Part shown: positions 52,433-61,906 of the stretch, one piece after another
Layout of the letters: every line of letters starts with the position of its first letter
How positions within the stretch are numbered: position 1 is the stretch's first letter
Assembly (NCBI RefSeq): GCF_039523755.1
Contig: NZ_BAAAFX010000017.1
Coordinates: 186,001 to 250,000, forward strand
DNA from: Tatumella terrea
GTDB lineage: Bacteria; Pseudomonadota; Gammaproteobacteria; Enterobacterales; Enterobacteriaceae
DNA length: 64,000 nt
Reading direction: 5' to 3'
The notes under the pieces: model-generated
Database searches by the model: none
Told to the model about the DNA's origin: nothing
What the model saw: the letters and a program-made list of their open reading frames with translations, nothing else
Translations under genes and position numbers: made by a program

Positions 52433-53392
52433 CTAGGCGTCTGTGCCGAGACCGTCTAAATAACGTTCTGCATCCAGCGCTGCCATACAACCGGTACCTG
52501 CAGAGGTGATTGCCTGACGGTAGGTATGGTCCATCACATCACCGGCGGCAAAGACTCCCGGGATACTGGTCTGAGTTGCATTGCCCTGCAGACCGGACTG
52601 TACCACGATATAACCGTTGTTCAGTTCAAGCTGGTCAGCAAAAATAGCGGTGTTCGGGCTATGCCCGATGGCAATAAATACCCCGGCCACGTCGATCTGC
52701 TCAGCTTCAGCATTATCCCCTGTCGGACGCAGACGTGCTCCGGTCACTCCCATCTCATCCCCGGTAACTTCTTCCAGGGTACGATTAGTGTGCAGAACGA
52801 TATTGCCGCTGGCGACTTTTTCCATCAGCCGGTCAATAAGGATTTTTTCGGCACGGAAGGTGTCACGACGATGGATAAGATGAACCTCAGAGGCGATATT
52901 CGCCAGGTAGAGGGCCTCTTCGACGGCCGTGTTCCCGCCACCGACTACAGCTACTTTTTGCTTACGATAAAAGAAACCGTCGCAGGTCGCACAGGCGGAG
53001 ACACCTTTGCCTTTAAACGCTTCTTCCGAAGGTAAGCCAATATAACGTGCCGATGCGCCGGTGGCGATAATCAGCGCATCCGCGGTGTATTCACCACTGT
53101 CCCCGACAAGACGGAACGGGCGTTGTTTCAGGTCGACGGTGTGGATATGGTCGTGAACGATTTCGGTATTAAATTTTACCGCATGTTCATGCATACGCTC
53201 CATGAGTCCGGGCCCGGTCAGCCCCTCAGGATCACCCGGCCAGTTTTCTACCTCTGTCGTGGTGGTCAGTTGCCCGCCTTTTTCTACCCCGGTAATCAGT
53301 ACCGGATTAAGGTTTGCACGCGCAGCATAGACAGCTGCGGTGTAACCGGCAGGGCCGGAACCCAGGATCAGAAGTTTACTGTGTTTGGCCAT
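52433..53392 (-). CDS. trxB: Thioredoxin reductase TrxB
   Basis: A 319-residue flavoprotein with two dinucleotide folds. The FAD site is LILGSGPAGYTAAVYAARA, the redox-active pair is in ACATCDGFF, and the NADPH loop is VVGGGNTAVEEALYLA. It reduces thioredoxin with NADPH. The ATG at 53392 has GAGG upstream and matches the E. coli start (MGTTKHSKLLILGSGPAG). Longer in-frame starts are spurious. Divergent from lrp, next to cydDC as in E. coli. Confidence 0.97.
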   Translation of the reverse strand: MAKHSKLLILGSGPAGYTAAVYAARANLNPVLITGVEKGGQLTTTTEVENWPGDPEGLTGPGLMERMHEHAVKFNTEIVHDHIHTVDLKQRPFRLVGDSGEYTADALIIATGASARYIGLPSEEAFKGKGVSACATCDGFFYRKQKVAVVGGGNTAVEEALYLANIASEVHLIHRRDTFRAEKILIDRLMEKVASGNIVLHTNRTLEEVTGDEMGVTGARLRPTGDNAEAEQIDVAGVFIAIGHSPNTAIFADQLELNNGYIVVQSGLQGNATQTSIPGVFAAGDVMDHTYRQAITSAGTGCMAALDAERYLDGLGTDA

Positions 53393-53902
53393 GCTTTTTT
53401 CCTCAATAAAACAAACCGCTGACAAATATCTGCTGATTGTAGGCAAACGCGGCGACGAAAAAAAGAGTCCGGTCGCTGAGATTAGCGATTAATGTGAACG
53501 TCGAAACTAATCACTCTCTGTAAAGGTCACCCAAAGGGATCAGTCTGGCGTGTGACGGGAGTTGAAATGGCTGAAATTACTGGCTGAAAATTTATATTCA
53601 CCGCAGACGGCGGAATGTTGTACTGAAATTGGATGTTTTACTTTGACAATCGCCTGTTGTTTTGCGAAAACATGAGGTGAGACAAATAAAGTTCAGCGAA
53701 CAGGAACCCGCGCAGGCCGCAGCTTCTGAGCGCAGGATAAATAAACCTGAGTTGTTTTTGGGCTGTTTCATCGTGGACAGACAGTGAAATGTACCGAAAA
53801 CAGCAAATATACAGGCATTGTTTCAATATAACTCAGGCCCTTCGCCGGTGACAGGTGGAAGGGCAGGTAGTCTTGGGAAGGAAATGAAGAGAGAAAATAA
53901 TA
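53393..53902. promoter_or_regulatory. trxB-lrp divergent control region
   Basis: These 510 bp carry the trxB promoter and the long lrp leader typical of enterobacteria. The lrp side ends with GGGAAGGAAATGAAGAGAG ahead of the start codon. No gene of its own is supported, and two minus-strand frames here do not resemble proteins. Confidence 0.45.
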
Positions 53903-54397
53903 ATGACAGATAATAAGAAACGCCCTGGCAAAGATCTGGACCGCATCGACAGAAATATCCTCAACGAATTGCAAAAAGATGGCCGTATTTCTAATGTCGA
54001 GCTCTCCAAACGGGTAGGGTTGTCTCCGACGCCCTGCCTTGAGCGTGTCCGCCGTCTGGAGCGTCAGGGGTTCATTCTGGGGTATACCGCACTGCTTAAT
54101 CCGCACTATCTGGACGCATCACTGCTGGTTTTTGTTGAGATTACTCTGAATCGTGGCACGCCTGATGTGTTCGAGCAATTTAACACCGCCGTCCAGAAAC
54201 TTGAGGAAACTCAGGAGTGTCACCTGGTTTCCGGCGATTTTGACTATTTGCTGAAAACGCGCGTGCCGGATATGTCCGCATACCGTAAGCTGCTGGGGGA
54301 AACCTTGTTACGCCTGCCAGGTGTTAACGATACCCGCACCTATGTAGTGATGGAAGAAGTAAAACAGAGTAACCGGTTAGTGATTAAAACTCGCTAA
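53903..54397 (+). CDS. lrp: Leucine-responsive regulatory protein Lrp
   Basis: A 164-residue Lrp/AsnC regulator nearly identical to E. coli Lrp. The helix-turn-helix NVELSKRVGLSPTPCLERVRR is followed by the RAM ligand domain (residues 70-150) with HLVSGDFDYLLKTRVPD. It is a global feast/famine regulator that binds leucine and controls amino-acid metabolism and pili. A role over the downstream fimbrial operon is conceivable but not shown. Confidence 0.98.
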   Translation: MTDNKKRPGKDLDRIDRNILNELQKDGRISNVELSKRVGLSPTPCLERVRRLERQGFILGYTALLNPHYLDASLLVFVEITLNRGTPDVFEQFNTAVQKLEETQECHLVSGDFDYLLKTRVPDMSAYRKLLGETLLRLPGVNDTRTYVVMEEVKQSNRLVIKTR

Positions 54398-54436
54398 ATC
54401 AGGCAGGTGCAAAACCTGTGGCAATTAGGTACACTC

Positions 54437-54452
54437 CTGTGAATTCATACAG
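54437..54452 (+). promoter_or_regulatory. LexA-type operator upstream of ftsK
   Basis: CTGT, eight bases (GAATTCAT) and ACAG form a complete LexA core, 62 bp before the ftsK start. In E. coli ftsK has a LexA-controlled promoter (dinH), so the position fits. Immediately after it, AGGAACAG/CTGTTCCT (54451-54482) forms a hairpin that may end the lrp transcript. Confidence 0.75.
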
Positions 54453-54513
54453 GAACAGTGCTGACTGATGGTGCTGTTCCTCTCTTTAGTTGACAGGCAC
54501 CTGGAGAGTTCTC

Positions 54514-57500
54514 TTGAGCCAGGAATATACAGAAGATAAAGATGTATCTTTAACGCCACTGAGTAGTGGACGACGGCTGCTGGAAGCATTACTGATTCTG
54601 GTGGCACTTTTTGCCGTGTATTTGATGGTCTCGCTGGTCAGTTTCAATCCCTCTGACCCGAGCTGGTCACAAACGGCCTGGCATGAGCCTATCCATAATC
54701 TGGGTGGCCGGCCGGGGGCCTGGATGGCGGATACCCTGTTATTTATCTTCGGGGTGATGGCCTACGCCATTCCGGTAGTGATCATTGGCTTATGCTGGAT
54801 TACCTTCCGCCATCGTAACAGCAAAGAATTCATCGACTGCTTCTCTATCGGCCTGCGTCTGATAGGTGTGCTGGCCCTGGTGGTCACCACCTGTGGTCTG
54901 GCAGCAATCAATGCTGATGATATCTGGTACTTTGCGTCCGGAGGCGTGATTGGCAGCCTGGTCAGTAGTGCAATGGCCCCGTATCTTAACCAGATGACCG
55001 GAACGCTGGTCCTGCTGTTTGTCTGGGCCGCCGGGATCACCCTCTATACCGGGTGGTCATGGCTGACGATTGCTGAGAAGATCGGCGGGGTCATCATGTC
55101 CGTTCTGACCTTCGCGAGCAACCGCTCCCGGGGGGATGATCGCTGGCACGATGAAGACGAGGACGAAGACGAGGCGATTGCCCCGGTGTCCCGTAAAGAG
55201 ACGGCGCAGGATGTCACTGAAGACGCTCCTCTGTTCCGCTCCAAAGCCTCTCCGGCCGCCGGATCGCCTGCGCACGGTAATACAGTCTCTCAGTCACAGG
55301 ATGATGAACATGATCCGCTGTTTTCAACGCCGGTTTCTGCGTCGGAAACGGATGACAATGACCCCTTATTTACCTCTTCTGCCTTCTCCCCAGTGACGGA
55401 GGAGGAAGAAAATGATCCGCTATTCAGTGCACCCGTCGCCGGGGCTGGACCGATCATCCAATCTCCTGCCGCGCGGCAACCTGCACCGGAGTCATCCACA
55501 AGGCCGGAAAACAGTCCTGAACCTGTCGTCGCTGCCGATGCCTACAGGGCACCTGCTCAGGTGAAAGCCACGCAGGCCGCAGAGCCACCACTTTACCGCT
55601 TCGATGTGCCGGATACGGTGGCATCTCAGCCGACACCAGCAGCTTCTCCGTCTGCGGCACCCCAAGCCTCCGGGGTTACTCCACAGGTTCAGACAACCCG
55701 GCCTGATCCTCAGCGGCCGCCGGCAGTTACCCCTCAGGCACCGGTTGCGGCGGCGACGCCTGCCGCAGTCAATGCTCAGACCGTGGCTGCCACTGTAGTG
55801 AAACCGGCAGGGCAGTCGCCATTTGCTGTGGCCGCCAGTATGGGTAAATTACAGCCCCCTGCGACGGTGACAGAATCAGCGCAACGAAGTGCTAACCCTC
55901 AGGTAAAACGCGGAGTCGGTGGGCCGGAACTGCCACGACCGAATCCTGTCCGTTTGCCGACCCGCCGCGAAATGGCCTCTTATGGCATTAAATTACCTTC
56001 ACAACGGATGGCAGAAGAAAAAGCACGTGAAGAGGAATTACAGCGTCAGCTGAATGCGCAGATACCGGAGACAGACGAGCTTTCGTCCGAACAGAGTGAA
56101 TTCGACCAGGCGGCGCTTCGCCAGGCTTTTACCGGGCAGCAAAAGGCGCGCTATGGCGAGGACCATGTCACTGCCACACCTGACGAAGAAGATGAACTGC
56201 AACAGGCGTTGCTGGCACGTCAATTCTCGGAGCAACAGCAGCAGCGGTATCAGACGCCGGCTGAGGATGCTACGCGGGTTAGTGCTGACCACGTTGTGGC
56301 CTCTGCGCCGCTCTCCTCAGAGGCTATTTCTGCGTTTGATTTTTCACCGATGGAAGAGCTGGTGGATGACAATCCGGCAGAGCCTCTGTTTACGATTGCA
56401 CCGGGTGCGGAAACAGTGACCCCGCAGCCGCCGGAGCAGGCACCGTATTCTGCCGCAGGGAGTAACTCTGCGCAGTCTCCGCAGACGTCAGGCACAACAG
56501 CTCAGCCAGGGCACTCACCCTACGCAGCCCCGCAGGCATCGGAGCAGGCACCGTATTCTGCCGCAGGGAGTAACTCTGCGCAGTATCCGCAGACGTCAGG
56601 CACAACGGCTCAGCCAGGGTATTCGCAATACGCAGCCCCGCACACACCGGAGCAGGCACCGTATTCTGCCGCAGAGGGTAACTCTGAGCAGTCTCCGCAG
56701 ACGTCAGGCACAACGGCTCAGCCAGGGTATTCGCAATACGCAGCCCCGCAGGAAGCCGCTTCTCAACCGCCGGCTGCTCAGGAACAGCAGAGTCTGTTCC
56801 ATCCGTTCCTGGTTCGCCATGAACAGCCATTGGAAAAACCGTCGACACCTCTTCCGACCATGGATTTACTGACACCACCTCCGGCGGAAGAAGAACCGGT
56901 TGATATGTTTGCTCTGGAACAAACGGGTAAACTGGTCGAGGCAAGACTGAATGACTTCAGAGTGAAAGCAGAAGTTGTCGGTATTTCACCGGGACCGGTG
57001 ATCACCCGTTTCGAGCTGGATCTGGCTCCTGGCGTGAAAGCCGCCAGGATTTCTAATCTCTCACGTGACCTGGCCCGTTCGTTATCTGCTGTTGCGGTCC
57101 GTATTGTCGAGGTTATCCCTGGCAAGCCCTATGTCGGCCTGGAATTACCGAATAAGCATCGTCAGACAGTTTATTTGCGTGAAGTACTGGACTGCGCAAA
57201 GTTCAGGGATAATCCTTCACCGCTGGCGATTGTGCTGGGGAAAGATATTGCCGGTCAGCCGGTGGTTGCCGATCTGGCGAAGATGCCTCACCTGCTGGTC
57301 GCGGGGACCACTGGCTCAGGGAAATCTGTCGGTGTGAACGCCATGATCATCAGTATGCTGTACAAGGCAACGCCTGATGAAGTGCGCTTCATTATGATCG
57401 ACCCGAAAATGCTGGAACTCTCTGTCTATGAAGGCATTCCGCATCTGCTGACTGAAGTTGTGACAGACATGAAGGATGCCGCCAATGCGCTACGCTGGAG

Positions 57501-58329
57501 TGTCGGAGAGATGGAACGGCGCTACAAGCTGATGTCCGCACTGGGCGTACGTAACCTTGCCGGTTATAACGAGAAGATTGTACAGGCTGAAGCTATGGGC
57601 CGGCCTATTCCGGATCCGTTCTGGAAACCGGGTGACAGTATGGATACTACGCCGCCGGTTCTCGAAAAGCTGCCTTACATTGTCGTGCTGGTGGATGAGT
57701 TTGCGGACCTGATGATGGCGGTGGGTAAAAAGGTCGAGGAACTGATTGCCCGTCTGGCACAGAAAGCCCGCGCCGCCGGTATTCACCTGGTCCTGGCGAC
57801 GCAGCGACCGTCGGTCGATGTGATCACCGGGCTTATCAAAGCGAATATTCCTACGCGTATTGCATTTACCGTTTCAAGTAAAATTGACTCCCGCACCATT
57901 CTGGATCAGGCCGGGGCGGAGTCATTACTCGGAATGGGGGATATGCTGTATATGCCACCTAACTCCTCGATGCCGGTCCGTGTGCATGGAGCCTTTGTCC
58001 GTGACCAGGAAGTGCATGCCGTGGTCCAGGACTGGAAAGCCCGTGGCCGGCCTCAATATATCGACAGCATTACTGCCGGGGATGAGAGTGAAAGCGGAAC
58101 CGGTGGCGCTGATGGTAATGGTGAAGAACTGGACCCGTTATTCGACCAGGCCGTTGGTTTCGTGGTTGAAAAACGTCGTGCTTCTATTTCCGGTGTTCAG
58201 CGACAGTTCCGTATCGGTTATAACCGGGCGGCCAGGATTATCGAACAGATGGAAGCGCAGGGAATAGTTTCCGAGCCCGGACATAATGGTAACCGGGAGG
58301 TGCTGTCACCCCCTCCGCACGAAATGTAA
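54514..58329 (+). CDS. ftsK: DNA translocase FtsK
   Basis: A 1271-residue division protein. The N-terminal four-helix membrane domain runs to about residue 200, and a long acidic, Pro/Gln-rich linker to about 800. A RecA-like motor follows, with Walker A AGTTGSGKS (Lys937) and Walker B VVLVDEFADL (Asp1061). A C-terminal winged-helix gamma domain reads KOPS and activates XerCD at dif. The start is TTG at 54514: SQEYTEDKDV matches E. coli MSQEYIEDKEV, and GGAGAG lies 5-10 bp upstream. The linker contains three near-identical 36-residue repeats (641-748). It is slightly shorter than E. coli FtsK (1329). Confidence 0.96.
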   Translation: MSQEYTEDKDVSLTPLSSGRRLLEALLILVALFAVYLMVSLVSFNPSDPSWSQTAWHEPIHNLGGRPGAWMADTLLFIFGVMAYAIPVVIIGLCWITFRHRNSKEFIDCFSIGLRLIGVLALVVTTCGLAAINADDIWYFASGGVIGSLVSSAMAPYLNQMTGTLVLLFVWAAGITLYTGWSWLTIAEKIGGVIMSVLTFASNRSRGDDRWHDEDEDEDEAIAPVSRKETAQDVTEDAPLFRSKASPAAGSPAHGNTVSQSQDDEHDPLFSTPVSASETDDNDPLFTSSAFSPVTEEEENDPLFSAPVAGAGPIIQSPAARQPAPESSTRPENSPEPVVAADAYRAPAQVKATQAAEPPLYRFDVPDTVASQPTPAASPSAAPQASGVTPQVQTTRPDPQRPPAVTPQAPVAAATPAAVNAQTVAATVVKPAGQSPFAVAASMGKLQPPATVTESAQRSANPQVKRGVGGPELPRPNPVRLPTRREMASYGIKLPSQRMAEEKAREEELQRQLNAQIPETDELSSEQSEFDQAALRQAFTGQQKARYGEDHVTATPDEEDELQQALLARQFSEQQQQRYQTPAEDATRVSADHVVASAPLSSEAISAFDFSPMEELVDDNPAEPLFTIAPGAETVTPQPPEQAPYSAAGSNSAQSPQTSGTTAQPGHSPYAAPQASEQAPYSAAGSNSAQYPQTSGTTAQPGYSQYAAPHTPEQAPYSAAEGNSEQSPQTSGTTAQPGYSQYAAPQEAASQPPAAQEQQSLFHPFLVRHEQPLEKPSTPLPTMDLLTPPPAEEEPVDMFALEQTGKLVEARLNDFRVKAEVVGISPGPVITRFELDLAPGVKAARISNLSRDLARSLSAVAVRIVEVIPGKPYVGLELPNKHRQTVYLREVLDCAKFRDNPSPLAIVLGKDIAGQPVVADLAKMPHLLVAGTTGSGKSVGVNAMIISMLYKATPDEVRFIMIDPKMLELSVYEGIPHLLTEVVTDMKDAANALRWSVGEMERRYKLMSALGVRNLAGYNEKIVQAEAMGRPIPDPFWKPGDSMDTTPPVLEKLPYIVVLVDEFADLMMAVGKKVEELIARLAQKARAAGIHLVLATQRPSVDVITGLIKANIPTRIAFTVSSKIDSRTILDQAGAESLLGMGDMLYMPPNSSMPVRVHGAFVRDQEVHAVVQDWKARGRPQYIDSITAGDESESGTGGADGNGEELDPLFDQAVGFVVEKRRASISGVQRQFRIGYNRAARIIEQMEAQGIVSEPGHNGNREVLSPPPHEM
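56434..56757 (+). repeat. Three tandem 108-bp repeats within ftsK
   Basis: Units start at 56434, 56542 and 56650, each exactly 108 bp, so the frame is kept. Each encodes a 36-residue block that begins EQAPYSAA and continues through PQTSGTTAQPG to YAAP. Copies differ by only a few bases, which suggests recent duplication or ongoing homogenisation. Confidence 0.95.
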
Positions 58330-58355
58330 GTTCCGATAACAGGTTGTTATCCTGA

Positions 58356-58385
58356 TGGGCCAGAATTTTCTGGCCCATTGTTTAT
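58356..58385 (+). terminator. Terminator of ftsK
   Basis: The stem TGGGCCAG/CTGGCCCA with a six-base loop is followed by TTGTTTAT, 27 bp after the stop codon. Confidence 0.7.
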
Positions 58386-58503
58386 CTCTCCCGGTATCCC
58401 CATAGTAATACTCAGAATTCAGTTTTTTCTCCTGTCGGAATATACCGGCAGAGACTACGGTTAACAGTGCACAGCCGGAATGAAAGTTAAGGAATAATTA
58501 CAG

Positions 58504-59115
58504 ATGAAAAAATTGTTGATTGCTACAGGTGTTATCAGTCTTATGATTTCAGCCGCTGTCCGGGCCGACGATTCAGCCAGTCTGCAGACACGTCTGGACA
58601 AGGTAAGTAGTTTTCATGCGCAATTCAGTCAGAAAGTCACGGATGCTTCAGGCAACAACGTGCAGAACGGTGAAGGTGAATTGTGGGTCCAGCGTCCGAG
58701 CCTGTTCAACTGGCATATGACCGCTCCGGATGAAAGTACCATTATTTCCGATGGCAAAACGTTATGGTTTTATAATCCTTTTGTTGAGCAGGTAACGGCG
58801 ACCTGGGTGAAAAATGCCACCAGTAATACACCGTTTATGCTGATTGCACGTAACCAGCCCTCAGACTGGAAACGCTATAATGTGAAACAGCAGGGCGATA
58901 ATTTCGAACTGACGCCGAAGAGCAGCGACGGTAATCTGAAGCAGTTCACGATAGATGTCACTCCGGGCGGCACTATCCGTCAGTTCAGTGCGGTTGAACA
59001 GGACGGGCAACGCAGCAGTTATCAGCTGAAAAGCCAGCAAAACGGGGCGATCAGTCCGGATAAATTTAAATTTACTCCTCCGCAAGGGGTAACGGTGGAC
59101 GATCAGCGTCAGTGA
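58504..59115 (+). CDS. lolA: Outer-membrane lipoprotein carrier protein LolA
   Basis: A 203-residue periplasmic chaperone, the same length as E. coli LolA. A signal peptide ends near VRA (residue 21), and the mature part opens with DDSASLQTRLDKVSSFHAQFSQ. ELWVQRPSLFNWHMTAPDES and WFYNPFVEQVTATW are diagnostic, including the Arg that binds lipoproteins. It ferries lipoproteins from LolCDE to LolB. rarA starts 7 bp downstream, so the two are cotranscribed. Confidence 0.96.
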   Translation: MKKLLIATGVISLMISAAVRADDSASLQTRLDKVSSFHAQFSQKVTDASGNNVQNGEGELWVQRPSLFNWHMTAPDESTIISDGKTLWFYNPFVEQVTATWVKNATSNTPFMLIARNQPSDWKRYNVKQQGDNFELTPKSSDGNLKQFTIDVTPGGTIRQFSAVEQDGQRSSYQLKSQQNGAISPDKFKFTPPQGVTVDDQRQ

Positions 59116-59122
59116 GGTGAAT

Positions 59123-60466
59123 GTGGATACACTTTCTCTGGACTTTTCTGTCAACGAATTTCAGCCGCTGGCCGCACGTATGCGGCCACGAACCCTGGCT
59201 GAATATGGGGGGCAGCAGCATCTGCTGGCCCCCGGAAAACCCCTGCCCAGAGCGATCGAAGCCGGTCATTTACATTCCATGATCCTCTGGGGGCCGCCGG
59301 GAACCGGTAAGACGACATTGGCAGAGATTATCGCCCGGTACGCGAATGCCGGTGTTGAACGTATATCTGCGGTCACCTCCGGGGTTAAAGATATTCGTGA
59401 AGCCATTGCCAGAGCAAGTCAGAGCCGGCAGGCGGGTCGCAGGACCATTCTTTTTGTGGATGAGGTGCACCGCTTTAATAAGAGTCAGCAGGATGCTTTT
59501 CTGCCGCATATTGAAGACGGCACCATAACCTTTATCGGCGCGACGACAGAAAATCCCTCTTTTGAACTTAACTCTGCACTGCTTTCCCGGGCCAGGGTCT
59601 ATCTGCTGAAATCGCTGACGGTGACTGATATTGAGGCAGTGCTTGCACAGGCAATGTCTGACAGTGAACGCGGCCTCGGCGGACAGGATCTGCAATTACC
59701 GGATGATACCCGGAAAATGATCGCGGAGTTAGTGAACGGGGACGCCCGTCGTGCATTGAATACGCTGGAGATGATGGCGGATATGGCGGAACCTGATGCC
59801 GGAGGGAAGCGTATACTGACCCCGGCATTATTAACCGAAATCGCCGGCGAACGTACCGCCCGCTTCGATAATAAAGGTGACCGGTTTTATGACCTTATCT
59901 CAGCGTTGCATAAATCTGTTCGCGGCTCTGCCCCGGATGCTGCCCTTTACTGGTATGCACGTATTATTACCGCAGGCGGTGATCCCTTGTATGTCGCCCG
60001 TCGTCTGCTGGCGATCGCGTCAGAAGATATCGGTAATGCTGACCCCAGAGCCATGCAGGTCGCGCTAGCCGGCTGGGATTGTTACACCCGAGTGGGGCCG
60101 GCCGAAGGGGAAAGGGCGATCGCCCAAGCGATAGTTTATTTATCCTGTGCACCAAAAAGTAATGCGGTCTATCAGGCGTTCAATGCAGCGATGGCGTCTG
60201 CAAGAGAAAATCCTGATTATGATGTTCCGGATCACCTGCGTAATGCGCCGACCCGGTTGATGAAAGAAATGGGGCTGAAGAAAGGTTACCGTTATGCCCA
60301 TGATGAACCCAACGGATATGCCGCTGGCGAGGAGTATTTTCCGCCTGAAATGGCCGGTTCGCGCTATTATTCACCAGTTGAACGCGGTCTGGAGACGAAA
60401 ATTGCAGAAAAGCTGGCATGGCTGACTGAACAGAATCAAAATAGCCCGACAAAACGCTACCGCTGA
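59123..60466 (+). CDS. rarA: Replication-associated recombination protein RarA
   Basis: A 447-residue AAA+ clamp-loader-like ATPase (MgsA/WRNIP1 family), exactly the E. coli length. Walker A is LWGPPGTGKTT, Walker B is LFVDEVHRFNKSQQD, and the sensor motif is GATTENPSFELNSALLSRA. It acts at stalled forks and gaps. The GTG at 59123 yields MDTLSLDF, matching the E. coli MSNLSLDF. GAGG lies 5 bp upstream, so a second GTG at 59117 is less likely. It follows lolA after 7 bp. Confidence 0.95.
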   Translation: MDTLSLDFSVNEFQPLAARMRPRTLAEYGGQQHLLAPGKPLPRAIEAGHLHSMILWGPPGTGKTTLAEIIARYANAGVERISAVTSGVKDIREAIARASQSRQAGRRTILFVDEVHRFNKSQQDAFLPHIEDGTITFIGATTENPSFELNSALLSRARVYLLKSLTVTDIEAVLAQAMSDSERGLGGQDLQLPDDTRKMIAELVNGDARRALNTLEMMADMAEPDAGGKRILTPALLTEIAGERTARFDNKGDRFYDLISALHKSVRGSAPDAALYWYARIITAGGDPLYVARRLLAIASEDIGNADPRAMQVALAGWDCYTRVGPAEGERAIAQAIVYLSCAPKSNAVYQAFNAAMASARENPDYDVPDHLRNAPTRLMKEMGLKKGYRYAHDEPNGYAAGEEYFPPEMAGSRYYSPVERGLETKIAEKLAWLTEQNQNSPTKRYR

Positions 60467-60562
60467 TAAAAACATTACGGTAAGGTGAGTAGCAACGTTA
60501 TTTCGTTTAGTGGATTCCTCCCAACGATTTTTTCATTTCATTAACTCATACACAGGATTAGC

Positions 60563-61855
60563 ATGCTCGATCCCAACCTGCTGCGTAATGAGCCAGACGC
60601 AGTTGCAGAAAAACTGGCACGCCGGGGATTTACTCTGGATGTTGAAACGTTACGTTCTCTTGAAGAACGTCGTAAAGTTTTGCAGGTAGAAACCGAAAAT
60701 CTCCAGGCGGAACGTAATTCACGATCCAAATCCATCGGTCAGGCTAAAGCGCGTGGGGAAGATATCGAGCCACTGCGTAAGGAAGTGAATGAACTGGGAG
60801 AGCGTCTGGAAGCGGCTAAAGCCGGGCTGGATTCTTTGCAGACCGACATCCGTAATCTCGCGCTGACGCTGCCTAACCTGCCGGCAGATGAAGTGCCTCA
60901 GGGTAAAGATGAGAACGATAATCTGGAGATCAGTCGCTGGGGTGAACCTCAGCAGTTTGATTTCACGGTTCGTGATCATGTGGATCTGGGTGAACTTTCC
61001 GGCGGGATGGATTTTGCTTCGGCAGTTAAACTGACCGGCTCACGTTTTGTGGTGATGCGAGGGCAGATTGCCCGTATGCATCGTGCTCTGACCCAATTTA
61101 TGCTGGACCTGCATACGGGCGAGCATGGCTACACCGAGATGTATGTCCCTTATCTGGTAAATCAGGACTCCTTATACGGTACCGGACAGTTACCCAAATT
61201 TGGTAATGACCTGTTCCATACCCGTCCGCTGGAAGAAGAAGCGGACAGCAGTAATTATGCGTTGATCCCGACGGCGGAAGTTCCGTTGACGAATCTGGTC
61301 CGTGATGAAATTCTTGAAGAAGAGAGTCTGCCGCTTAAAATGACGGCACATACTCCTTGCTTCCGTGCCGAAGCCGGTTCATATGGCCGGGATACCCGCG
61401 GGTTAATCCGTATGCATCAGTTCGATAAAGTCGAAATGGTGCAGGTGGTGACTCCGGAGACGTCGATGCAGGCACTGGAAGAACTGACCGGACATGCAGA
61501 AAAAGTTCTGCAGTTACTGGAACTCCCTTACCGTAAAATGCTGCTATGTACCGGTGATATGGGCTTCGGCGCCACTAAGACCTATGACCTTGAGGTCTGG
61601 TTACCGGCACAGGGCACCTATCGCGAAATTTCTTCCTGCTCAAATATGGCTGACTTCCAGGCCCGTCGCATGCAGGCTCGTTGCCGCAGTAAAGCGGAGA
61701 AAAAACCGAAGCTTCTGCATACCCTGAACGGGTCAGGGCTGGCGGTCGGACGTACGCTGGTAGCGGTTCTGGAGAACAACCAGCAAGCCGATGGTCGCAT
61801 CCGTGTACCGGAAGTCCTGAAGCCTTATATGAACAATCTGGATTATATTGGCTGA
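60563..61855 (+). CDS. serS: Seryl-tRNA synthetase
   Basis: A 430-residue class II enzyme, the same length as E. coli SerRS. The N-terminal long antiparallel coiled coil (about residues 30-105) grips the tRNA variable arm. Motif 2 is in TPCFRAEAGSYGRDTRGLIRMHQF, and motif 3 is in LNGSGLAVGRTLVAVLEN. It charges tRNA-Ser and tRNA-Sec. It stands alone, with a strong terminator after it. Confidence 0.97.
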   Translation: MLDPNLLRNEPDAVAEKLARRGFTLDVETLRSLEERRKVLQVETENLQAERNSRSKSIGQAKARGEDIEPLRKEVNELGERLEAAKAGLDSLQTDIRNLALTLPNLPADEVPQGKDENDNLEISRWGEPQQFDFTVRDHVDLGELSGGMDFASAVKLTGSRFVVMRGQIARMHRALTQFMLDLHTGEHGYTEMYVPYLVNQDSLYGTGQLPKFGNDLFHTRPLEEEADSSNYALIPTAEVPLTNLVRDEILEEESLPLKMTAHTPCFRAEAGSYGRDTRGLIRMHQFDKVEMVQVVTPETSMQALEELTGHAEKVLQLLELPYRKMLLCTGDMGFGATKTYDLEVWLPAQGTYREISSCSNMADFQARRMQARCRSKAEKKPKLLHTLNGSGLAVGRTLVAVLENNQQADGRIRVPEVLKPYMNNLDYIG

Positions 61856-61868
61856 CAGACCCTGCCTG

Positions 61869-61906
61869 AAAAAACCTGCCCTTCGTAAGAACGGCAGGTT
61901 TTTTTT
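61869..61906 (+). terminator. Intrinsic terminator of serS
   Basis: AAAACCTGCC pairs with GGCAGGTTTT around a small loop, followed by a run of eight T residues, 15 bp after the stop codon. Confidence 0.9.

Noticed and set aside
55057..56944. Long alternative-frame ORFs inside the ftsK linker
   Set aside because: They arise from the repetitive, GC-rich linker codons, and the FtsK frame itself is continuous and conserved.
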